From positions 28,792 through 92,791 of the forward strand of contig NW_027192193.1 in NCBI RefSeq assembly GCF_041956535.1: 64,000 nucleotides of DNA, read 5' to 3'. Positions 12,242-20,488 of the stretch are shown here, one piece after another. Source of the stretch: Calcarisporiella thermophila CBS 279.70. Taxonomy: Eukaryota > Calcarisporiellomycota. Both the position numbers and the translations under genes were made by a program. Below the pieces are notes generated by a model. The model searched no databases and was not told where the DNA came from. It saw only the letters and a program-made list of their open reading frames with translations. Position 1 is the stretch's first letter. Every line of letters begins with the position of its first letter.

Positions 12242-12536
12242 TGACGTGTGCTAAAGAAGGGGTGCGTTGTAAGTTAAGATAGCATATGCGAATAGTAGTG
12301 GTTTCACGGACAATAGTTTGTTACAATTTAATATTCCGTAGCGAAACTTTGATTTAGCCTTCGGGTTATATTATCTGTCTTACTTTACGTAACTTGGATA
12401 TTTTAAGTGTATATATAGCCTTTAGATCCTATTCTTTGTAACAAAAATTCAACAAGAAGTAACTAGAATATTATTAGTTATATTTATACTTTCAATCTCC
12501 TTTCGAATATCTCCTTAAATCATTCAGAGCACACCA
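12242..12536 (+). repeat. Solo LTR, copy 1
   Basis: This 295-bp block resembles the block at 18008-18285 along its whole length. Shared landmarks are the start GACGTGTGCT or GTCGTGTGCT, the segment GGTTTCACGGACAATAGTTT, a TATA-like stretch (gtatatatag) and the end GAGCACACCA. It begins with TG and ends with CA, and the ends are inverted (cgtgtgct with agcacac). The flanks acttt and agttt could be a decayed 5-bp target duplication. No internal retrotransposon genes are present, so it is best read as a solo LTR. Orientation follows the TATA-like box. Confidence 0.7.
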
Positions 12537-13363
12537 AGTTTCTGCTGTGAAACATGGTGTCTCTAACCAAAGAGTAACTGTAACAGAACAATAGTCGGTC
12601 GGATTATCACCATGAGAATCGAGCGATTCAGAATAGCTCATCAATGACTTAAGGCTAAGTTCGAAGTAGCCACCTTTGTTGTTTTTCATTGTTGATCAGT
12701 TGTTTATTGTCATTTGTTATTACCTTAATTCTTTGGAAATTTTATATTTTCTCACCTTTGTGTTATATTTTAGAACGAGCTGATTAAACAAACTTTTTAA
12801 CAAAAACAGAACAAGCTTGAATAAAATTATTAAAGCGGTAGTAATTTGCCTAAAATCTATTAAACTAACATAGAAATAATTGTGCATAAAGCTAAAGAAG
12901 GAGTTATTTGTGGCTTGAGTGGCGCAGCTATGACTGTCTATAGGAAATACCGATATTAATGGGGTGGTTCACGCTACCGATTTTTCTGATTATTCGCTTA
13001 AAATTAAGCGAAATCCTGCATTTTAACTGGCTAATTTGGTTTCAGCAGAATACTCAGAAAATCGTAATAATCGCTTGAAAATAATCACCTCTCGAGTCGC
13101 GTTTTTGGCTGAAATGAATTTATCATAACTCGATTCACTAGTTAAAATATCTTATCTTTATCACAGTGGGAAGTTCCATTAAATTATGCATGATGAAGAT
13201 TTAGTACATTACAGGGGTTACCCAGACAATATCCAGGGTTCAATAACAAGGTTCAAAGAATTATATAGATGAACTACTATAATACGAAAGGAAAAAAAAA
13301 TGCTCCATTAATACAGCTTGGTTATAAAAGATTTATTAGAAGATCGGTTTACTTTTTTTAAAA
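12537..13363. other. Intergenic region, possible transposon end
   Basis: About 830 AT-rich bases. It contains a small palindrome at about 12992-13013 (ttcgcttaa and its complement). It probably includes the left end of the PIF/Harbinger element that follows, but terminal repeats were not identified. Confidence 0.35.
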
Positions 13364-14339
13364 ATGAAAACGCGAAGTGGTTCTACATTGAGCTCTAAAG
13401 GCGTTTCAATATCATCTTCATCTCTCCATTCACATACGGCGACTGGCAATCGACGAGCCAAATGGACAGCTAAGGAGATTGATACATTGATCGCAATTGT
13501 AGAAGAATATTGGGATACGTATATAAAGGGGATTAAAATGGAGATATGGAAGCGTGCGTCAAATAAGCTCGGCTTTACTACACAACAGTGCAAGAACAAA
13601 TACGACTCGCTCCTTAAACTCTGGGTAGCTGTTGAGAAAAAAGAAGGCATGACTGGATCAGATGTTCAAGTGGTTGAACACCGTGATCATTTTGAAAGAT
13701 ACCATGGATCAAGGGAGAATGTGTCACCTTCCTACAAGATTCCTGGGCCTGAGTATAGTACCTCAACTATCAGTGTAGATGATCAAAATCTAGGCAGAAT
13801 TATCAGTGAATCTGTTGAAAGGTGAAAACTAATTTTTTTAGATACAATACAAAATTGTATTGGACGTATATCCGACGTGCCTCATTGAAATATTCTCCGA
13901 TATTGATAGAGAAGAAAACAACTTAAGTACGATGGATAATGAAGTCGGCCCAAGCCAGGAGAGCCATTTTGAGGACGCGGAGGATGTATCTGATGTAGAG
14001 TGGGCAACCCCACCAACGTCTGTTAGCAATCGAACAAAATCTCAAATTGCTAAATCTAGCGGTAAAGGTTCAAAGAATACGATGGAAGTACTTAATGAAT
14101 ATGTAAAAATAATGGCAGACAAAAGGGAGTCGAAGCGCCGTAAAGAGGAAAGCCAGGCACACTTGAGTTATGAGGCGGAGATAAAGAAGTTACGATTGCT
14201 TAACCAAAAGCTAGAATTGGAACGAAATAATATAGAGTTGGAGAGAATTCGGAACACTGAAGAAATTAAATTTAATAATAGGAGGTTAGATATTGAAATG
14301 AAGAAGCTAAATAGAAATAGAGCGCAGGAGGATGAGTAA
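13364..14339 (+). CDS. SANT/trihelix-type DNA-binding protein of a PIF/Harbinger element
   Basis: Two exons, 13364-13821 and 13910-14339, give 295 aa. The 88-bp intron (gtgaaa to gatag) keeps the frame. Residues about 34-90 form a Myb/SANT-like or trihelix domain (KWTAKEIDTLIAIVEEYWD, then LGFTTQQCKNKYDSLLKLW). The middle is acidic, and the C-terminal 100 residues form a charged coiled coil (LRLLNQKLELERNNIELERI). PIF/Harbinger transposons usually carry a second gene for a Myb/SANT-like protein that brings the transposase to DNA and into the nucleus. The convergent neighbour at 14725-15585 is such a transposase, which supports this role. The frame is intact although the transposase is truncated. 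A domesticated host gene cannot be excluded. Confidence 0.75.
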
Positions 14340-14724
14340 AGTACAACGGCTTGTTCATATTCGTACTATCTAACTTTTAGCCATTAACTTCAACTCATCA
14401 ATTCGTTTAACTCTTGTCTTCACCTATATTAATTTCCTAATAATTTCCGAACAATTCACTGTTAATGTAATTGTGTTGGTACGTGTATGGTAATCATAAG
14501 TCCAATTCAATAAAGCATCCTGGTCTTTCTAAGGAACCGGATTACCAGTTAGCACCTACTACATTATTATGGAAAGTGCACCGGATTATATCTGATTAAG
14601 AATTAATTATGAAAGTGATTACAGTATGATCAAATGATAAATTACAACACCGAATATTTAGTACATTGAACCCAAGCTTAACAAAATAAATACCCTTGTA
14701 TTGTGTCATATATACATTGAATGG
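14340..14724. other. Spacer between the convergent PIF/Harbinger genes
   Basis: About 385 bases between the 3' ends of the SANT-type gene and the transposase gene. Nothing beyond 3' untranslated sequence is evident. Confidence 0.4.
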
Positions 14725-15585
14725 TTAATCGTAGCCGTTTCTTAATAGCACCTCTGTCAACAAGTTACTTCGCTTTTCTTTTCCCAAAGCACGAGCACTT
14801 CTGTCATAATCCGTATTATAGGTCAATTCATCATCCATTTCTTCCAATATATTCCCCTCATCAACCTCCCACTCATCTCCAAAGGATTCAACAAAATTGT
14901 GCAGCATAATTCCACAATGTATCAGCCTACAATTACTCTCCATGCCCTTCAAGCGCAATGAATAGAATGCTGGGAAGCGGTTCTTGAGACGACCAATAGC
15001 TCTTTCAATAATATTTCTAATTTTACTTGAAAATATCGTATTGAATATTCTCTCTTGGCGATTTTGTGGAGATCGAAAAGGCGTGATGCAAAAAGGTGAA
15101 ATGGGATAAGCCGAGTCACCGATAATGTATTCGGGTGGATGCAGTAACACCTCATGTTGCCGAAAAAATTGAGAATTCACATAAACTTTAGCGCCATGGA
15201 CCGACCCAGGCCAGCCAATTTCATAGTCGATAAAGCGAAAATCCGAATCAACAATTAATTGAGCCTGAGCTGCATACTCTTTCTTTCGAGACCAATACGT
15301 TTCGGGATCCTTGCTAGGTGCGAAATTAAGACGAAAATGTGTCCCATCTATAATTCCTACTACATCTGGAAGGCCACTCATATCAAGGAACCTGTTTTTA
15401 ATCTCCTCCTTTCTTCTAGTATTTGGCCAGGTAACATATTCGGGGCGTAGTGATTCAATCGCGAGGGTAATTCGTTTTGTGACTTTGATGACAGTACCTT
15501 CTGCGATCGGATATTTTGAGGCTAAATCGAAAACATCATTGCCATTGGAAAGCCTACACTTTCGCCTTTCGATTTTAAAGGACAT
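14725..15585 (-). pseudogene. PIF/Harbinger (HARBI1-like) transposase, N-terminally truncated
   Basis: An open frame of 286 codons with the DDE nuclease signature of the PIF/Harbinger family: D80 in GIIDGTHFRLNFAPS, D157 in YIIGDSAYPISPF, and E194 in IERAIGRLKNRFPAF. The C-terminal MLHNFVE motif is also typical. All three catalytic acids are present. The beginning is missing: the homology starts at SNGNDVFDLASKYPIAEGTV, a helix-turn-helix part that normally has 50 to 100 residues in front. Immediately upstream the sequence switches to a LINE reverse-transcriptase tail in the same direction (from about 15590). The first residues of the open frame therefore come from the junction and the copy is probably inactive. 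Confidence 0.85.
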
Positions 15586-15589
15586 CCAC

Positions 15590-16620
15590 CCATTGTGAGG
15601 TAAGAGCTGTTGTTTATGGGGAGAGAGAGCGTTTCTTCAATGTTGAATTTCTGGGTGAGATCTAATTTGCCGTCCAGACTTCTCCATACTCTCAGTAGGT
15701 GAGACCATATTCCATCTGTTCGGATGAGTTTGCGTTGTGTGTACTGCGTTGCCAGAATACCCATTCCTATTCCAGCTGGAGCGTAGAACTTTTCGAACAT
15801 TTGTATAGTGAGTTGTACCCAAATTGGGCGGATTCCAGTAGACATTGCAGTAGCCATTCTTTGAAACCACGTGGCCAGTATCGCGTCAGTTTGATACTTC
15901 GGGTTAATGAGTCCCAGGCCTTGTCCTGATGGTTGTTGGAGGATTTCCATAGATATCTATGGGCGCCTTCCTCCCCAGATAAAGCTCCTTATGATACTGT
16001 TCACGCACTTTAGGAATTTTGGTGGAGGAGGTATAAGTTGAGATATGTACCATAGTTTAGAGAGCAGGCGGAAGTTTACAAGATGGACTTTTCCTATCAG
16101 TGATAGTGATCTCGTTTTCCATGATTCGACGGTCTTTTGTAACTTGGCTCTCAGTTCTTCGAAGTAGCTTTCCCTCGGGAAGATGCTCTTCGTGCTAAAG
16201 GGTATTCCTAGCAGAGTGAAGGATTCCTCTTCCTGTATATAGCGGCATGGTAGTTGTAGGTGCATCCTTGTGAGTTGGCTTAAGGGGACTGCTTCCGATT
16301 TCTGGCAATTGACTTTGGAGTTGGAAGTTCGCTGGAATCTGTCTATTACCTCGAACAGTGTGTCGGCGTCTCGTTGATCAGCTACTGCCACCGTGATATC
16401 ATCCGCAAAGGCTGTTGTTACAATACTCGGAATGTTGGGTATCTTTATTCCGCTGATCACGCTCCTTAGTTTGATTAGGAGTGGCTCTATGGCTATATTG
16501 TATAGGAGTGGAGAAAGTGGATCCCTTTGTCTTACCCCTTGATTAACTGGGAATGTGGTCCTCGAATGGCAAGGATCCTTGGCTCGATGGCCAACTCCTC
16601 ATTGGTTAAAATTACCACAC
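15590..16620 (-). pseudogene. LINE (non-LTR retrotransposon) reverse-transcriptase fragment
   Basis: Reverse-strand pieces match the middle and thumb of a LINE reverse transcriptase. From about 16545 down they read GVRQRDPLSPLLYN, then TTAFADDITVAVADQRD (the FADD catalytic motif is intact, near 16400), then LLGIPFSTKSIFP and NSIIRSFIWGGRRP. After a stop near 15957 a further frame continues with GLGLINPKYQTDAILATWFQRM. No endonuclease domain and no poly-A end are present, so both ends are missing. The lower end abuts the PIF/Harbinger transposase. The element class is inferred from the reverse transcriptase only. Confidence 0.8.
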
Positions 16621-17581
16621 TTCACAACATTTCATGTTGCGTCGAATATATGTCTAATAAGGTCTGTCCCGACAATCCTCTAGCTATCCCTAAGCTTTTG
16701 ATTGTCCTTCCTTAAACACTTCAGAAGACTAATAAACAACACAAAGTGGTTTGTAAACTAATCCAGTTCTATCTCAATACAAAATAGCACGTCTTTTATT
16801 GTAAATGAAATATCGGTCTTTTTATACTGTTGTTAACGTATCACATAGGGAAAAATATAAATAATAAAAGTAATAAAATGGAATCATCTCAATATAATAA
16901 AGTTATCATAAAATAAGGTTGGCGTAATAAACAACTGTATAATATTAAATATTAACACAAAAGGGCTCAGTTAAAGAAATAAAGATAATAAAGCGATCAA
17001 GTCACAAAAGCTAAGCCTCCGTTCTCTACTACTGCGCCATTGATACATTTAGTTCCAAATTTCCTCACAACATTTGTTAGAATCTGCGTAGTACATGCGA
17101 GGATAGTTAAGATAATTACTGGTTTATTAAACAAGAATACTATCTGGAACTTAGGATGTCTCCCTTTACTATAGCGGGAGTTCTGTTCAATATATACTAA
17201 AAGAATTACATTACAACGATTACTTAATAATGCTCCGATAATGCTCCGAAATAGCAGGTCTTGAGGGATTACGTGGCTTGGCTTGGTTGTCCTACTGCAG
17301 ATATCTCGATACGATTCCAACACATTCTGTTACGTAGAATATAAGATAGTATATAGAATAAGGATAAGATATTCGTAATCTCAGAAGTTTATCAATGTTT
17401 CTCTTTAATGTAATTCTTCTCTTATTTTAGTTATACTCAGTTTTAGTTAGAAACACTATATAAGTCTTAATGTTCCTTTTGTAATAAGAAAATACAGGAT
17501 TCAAGTTCTTTATTTTTCTATAATTTTTTGGTCTACTTCCCACTATCTTAAGTGCGTGTTCTGCATCAAGGACTGCAGAAA
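16621..17581. other. AT-rich region, possible LTR debris
   Basis: About 960 bases without a convincing gene. A 108-codon reverse frame (17323-16997) has no domain. On the reverse strand the motif TGGCGCAGTAGTAG (near 17030-17045) looks like a primer-binding site or a tRNA box A, and the sequence in front of it could be an old LTR. This is weak evidence and no paired LTR was found. Confidence 0.3.
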
Positions 17582-17949
17582 ACTTAAGATAGTAATCTTT
17601 TTTTTTTTTTGATCAATCAATGGAAACTTTTATTTAATTTCCATATATTACATGAAGTTAATGTCAATGGACTTAATGCGATATAGGTCCTTGATCGATA
17701 GACTTTCAATCGATATGCGTGTATCGCAGTTGTCACGTATAGCATGTACGTGAAACCGATGTAATCTTTTGTACTTATCGTAAGGGCGGTCTTTTCAATA
17801 ACCAAGACTCAGCTTCTGATCAAGTGGATAGCAGCCACAAACTAAGAGTAAGTGCTGGTGGGGGAAGTGGGATTCGAACCCACGCCGTTCTCATCGGCAT
17901 CCCAGGAATAGTCCACTAAACTAACCCTCCCCCGACTTAAGATAGTAAT
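17582..17949 (-). mobile_element. tRNA-derived SINE, full-length copy C, with target duplications
   Basis: The element runs on the reverse strand from a tRNA-like head (about 17934) to a poly-A tail (seen as a T run at 17598-17610), roughly 337 bp. It is flanked by a perfect 15-bp direct repeat, ACTTAAGATAGTAAT, at 17582-17596 and 17935-17949. The head has a good box B (GGTTCGAATCC) and a box A-like TTAGTTTAGTGG, a closed acceptor stem (GGGGGAG with TTCCCCC) and an encoded ACCA. The body carries no open frame. Those are the marks of a Pol III-derived SINE moved by a LINE. Confidence 0.85.
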
Positions 17950-18007
17950 TTTTTTTTGATCAATTAATGGAAACTTTTATTTAATTTCCATATATTACAT
18001 GAAGTTA

Positions 18008-18285
18008 TGTCGTGTGCTAGAGAAGGGATATGCTGTAAGCTAGGATAAATAGGCGAATAGTAGCGGTTTCACGGACAATAGTTTGTTACTATTTAATATT
18101 CCGTAGCGAGACTTTGGTTCAGCCTTCGGATTATATTTTCTGTGACTTACTTTACGTAATTTAAGTGTATAAATAGTCTTTAGATCTTAAGTGTTGTAAG
18201 GACAAGAAGTAACAAGAGTATTATTAGTTTCTTTATATTTTCAATCTCTTTTCAAATATCTCCTTAAACTATCTTGAGCACACGA
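18008..18285 (+). repeat. Solo LTR, copy 2, inside SINE copy A
   Basis: A 278-bp block similar to 12242-12536. Its ends are inverted (TCGTGTGC and GCACACGA). It has a TATA-like box (gtataaatag). It is flanked by AAGTTA at 18002-18007 and 18286-18291, which fits a 5 to 6-bp target duplication. No internal genes remain, so a full element probably recombined down to one LTR. Confidence 0.75.
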
Positions 18286-18298
18286 AAGTTAATGTCAA

Positions 18299-18639
18299 GG
18301 GGGAGGGTTAGTGTAGTGGACTATCCCTGGTATGCCGACGAGAACGGCTTGGGTTCGAATCCCACTTCCCCCACCAGCACTTACTCTTAGTTTGTGACTG
18401 CTATCCACTTGTTCAGAAATTGAGTCTTCATTATTGAAAAGATCGCTCCTACGATAAGTACAAAGATTACATCGGTTTCACGTACAGGCTATTCACGACA
18501 ACTACGATCCACGCAAATCGATTGAACGCCTATCTATCAAGGACCTATATCTCGTCATGTTAAGTCCATTGACATTAACTTCATGTAATATATGGAAATT
18601 AAATAAAAAGTTTCCATTGATTGATCAAAAAAAAAAAAA
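18299..18639 (+). mobile_element. tRNA-derived SINE, full-length copy B
   Basis: Forward-strand SINE with a tRNA-like head from GGGGGAGGG at 18299 (box A TTAGTGTAGTGG, box B GGTTCGAATCC, encoded ACCA), a body of about 250 bp matching copies A and C, and a poly-A tail at 18627-18639. A 13-bp direct repeat, AAGTTAATGTCAA, flanks it at 18286-18298 and 18642-18654. It therefore inserted into SINE copy A after the LTR did, since its left duplication includes the LTR's right duplication. Confidence 0.85.
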
Positions 18640-18964
18640 TGAAGTTAATGTCAATGGACTTAACATAACGAGATATAGGTCCTGGATCGATAGACGTTCA
18701 ATCGATATGCGTGTATCGTAGTTGACGTGAATAGCATGTACGTGAAACCAATGTAATCGTTGTACTTATCGTAAGGGCGATCTTTTTAATAATCAAGACT
18801 CAGCTTCTGATCAAGTGGATAGCAGTCACAAACTAAGAGTAAGTGCTGGTGGGGGAAGTGGGATTCGAACCCACGCCGTTGACTTAAGATAGTAATCGGA
18901 TAAGCGTGATACGTACATTATCTCAACACCTCCCAACCTTCCACACAACAATTCAACAGAACGA

Positions 18965-19036
18965 TCCGAATTGGTCCAGTGGCTAGGATTTCCCGCTCTC
19001 ACCGGGACGGCCGGGGTTCGATTCCCCGATTCGGAG
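18965..19036 (+). tRNA. tRNA-Glu (anticodon CTC)
   Basis: A complete 72-nt cloverleaf. The acceptor stem TCCGAAT pairs with ATTCGGA over seven pairs. The anticodon stem TCCCG/CGGGA holds the loop CTCTCAC with anticodon CTC. The T arm is CGGGG TTCGATT CCCCG, and box A is TGGTCCAGTGG. No intron is present. A T-run (tagtttttt) six bases behind the gene is a normal Pol III terminator. The gene stands at the left edge of a chain of elements anchored to tRNA-Glu 3' ends. Confidence 0.95.
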
Positions 19037-19423
19037 TAGTTTTTTGCGTTTTTCTCATTATTTTTTGATGTTTTTCTCCCCTGGAAGGGCATAAGGACGT
19101 TCCCCTCGTCGAGAGGAACCGATTGATACCCTTTTTGTGGGGAGTTTCTGCAATTTTTGCGGAATGATCGTAGATGATGAGAAAATCGACGCTGATGATG
19201 GCGATGGTGACTCCGCCAAAACAGCTCCGAATGTCACGGGAACGGTTCAACAGGGACCACTGATGTGTCCTGACCTCGTGGGGACAGGATCTCTCCGCCA
19301 TCCGAGCTGTACGCGGTTCATCTGAGGCTCGGAGACATGGAGCCTTCATTCACATGATGAGGCATCGAGCGACGACGAACCAGACCAGAGAGCACCACCA
19401 GGCGTTGCGCCAAGTCCCAACTA
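19037..19423 (+). repeat. tRNA-Glu-anchored repeat, copy 1
   Basis: Starts right behind the tRNA-Glu gene with a T-rich stretch and goes on for about 385 bp, more GC-rich than its surroundings. It matches 25549-25928 at roughly nine bases in ten, estimated by eye. Landmarks are GAAGGGCATAAGGACGTTCC, GTGGGGAGTTTCTGCAATTT, and GACGAACCAGACCAGAGAGC near the end. It has no convincing open frame. It may be the 5' part, or a shortened form, of a retroelement that inserts behind tRNA-Glu. Confidence 0.75.
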
Positions 19424-19477
19424 ATGCGAGCGAGAACGCGAGGACCACGTAAGGCGCGTTGCCGCACTGTCTAATAG

Positions 19478-19514
19478 TGTGGAGACGCGGGGGACACCCC
19501 CGCGTACCCCCATT
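19478..19514 (+). repeat. Conserved GC hairpin block, copy 1
   Basis: Contains CGCGGGGGACACCCCCGCG (19486-19504), a perfect 8-bp stem with a 3-base loop, preceded by tgtggaga and followed by accccat. The same block stands at 25346-25382 with loop AAA instead of ACA. It is likely a structured end or 3' signal of a retroelement family, but its role is not known. Confidence 0.6.
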
Positions 19515-19694
19515 ATTAACAGAAACCCTGCGGACCGGCTATGGAGGAGAATGGCAAAGGTGGAGACTGAGTCAGAGTCAACACGACCGTTGACGTGGGA
19601 TGCTAGCCGCCACAGGATAGCCACGCACGACAATCCGGTATCGACGCTATATGGAGAGGAAGGCACCTCTCACCGGGACGTATTACCCCAACTT

Positions 19695-20431
19695 NNNNNN
19701 NNNNNNNNNNNNNNNNNNNNNNNNNNNNNNNNNNNNNNNNNNNNNNNNNNNNNNNNNNNNNNNNNNNNNNNNNNNNNNNNNNNNNNNNNNNNNNNNNNNN
19801 NNNNNNNNNNNNNNNNNNNNNNNNNNNNNNNNNNNNNNNNNNNNNNNNNNNNNNNNNNNNNNNNNNNNNNNNNNNNNNNNNNNNNNNNNNNNNNNNNNNN
19901 NNNNNNNNNNNNNNNNNNNNNNNNNNNNNNNNNNNNNNNNNNNNNNNNNNNNNNNNNNNNNNNNNNNNNNNNNNNNNNNNNNNNNNNNNNNNNNNNNNNN
20001 NNNNNNNNNNNNNNNNNNNNNNNNNNNNNNNNNNNNNNNNNNNNNNNNNNNNNNNNNNNNNNNNNNNNNNNNNNNNNNNNNNNNNNNNNNNNNNNNNNNN
20101 NNNNNNNNNNNNNNNNNNNNNNNNNNNNNNNNNNNNNNNNNNNNNNNNNNNNNNNNNNNNNNNNNNNNNNNNNNNNNNNNNNNNNNNNNNNNNNNNNNNN
20201 NNNNNNNNNNNNNNNNNNNNNNNNNNNNNNNNNNNNNNNNNNNNNNNNNNNNNNNNNNNNNNNNNNNNNNNNNNNNNNNNNNNNNNNNNNNNNNNNNNNN
20301 NNNNNNNNNNNNNNNNNNNNNNNNNNNNNNNNNNNNNNNNNNNNNNNNNNNNNNNNNNNNNNNNNNNNNNNNNNNNNNNNNNNNNNNNNNNNNNNNNNNN
20401 NNNNNNNNNNNNNNNNNNNNNNNNNNNNNNN
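19695..20431. other. Assembly gap (737 N)
   Basis: Undetermined bases. The left edge lies 14 bases behind a 14-base exact match to the tRNA-Glu anticodon arm (19667-19680), and the right edge begins with the tRNA-Glu 3' end. The gap is therefore probably caused by repeats; its true length is unknown. Confidence 0.95.
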
Positions 20432-20440
20432 GATTCGGAG
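20432..20440 (+). tRNA. tRNA-Glu 3' end (fragment at gap edge)
   Basis: GATTCGGAG followed by tagtttttt, identical to the end of the tRNA-Glu gene at 18965-19036 and its terminator. The rest of the gene would lie in the gap. Whether a full second tRNA-Glu exists cannot be seen. Confidence 0.6.
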
Positions 20441-20488
20441 TAGTTTTTTCGTTTTTTCTACTTCTTTTTTGCTCCTTGCACGCGTCCG

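Larger units (their letters stand above)
17950..18881 (-). mobile_element. SINE copy A, interrupted by an LTR and SINE copy B
   Basis: Two segments, 17950-18007 (tail side) and 18640-18881 (body and head side), join to one reverse-strand SINE. Its tail starts as a T run next to the 15-bp repeat at 17935-17949, and its head side ends at a third perfect copy of ACTTAAGATAGTAAT at 18882-18896. The head lacks about 40 bases, so it is 5'-truncated. The interruption consists of a solo LTR (18008-18285) and a full SINE in the opposite direction (18299-18639). Confidence 0.8.

Noticed and set aside
17860-17934. Reverse-strand tRNA-like sequence as a working tRNA gene
   Set aside because: It is the head of a SINE with body, poly-A tail and target duplications, and the anticodon arm leaves no normal variable loop.
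18965-19423. tRNA-Glu plus the following repeat as one tRNA-headed SINE
   Set aside because: The T run directly behind the tRNA would stop Pol III, the tRNA is a perfect cloverleaf, and no A-tail or duplication is seen for the unit.
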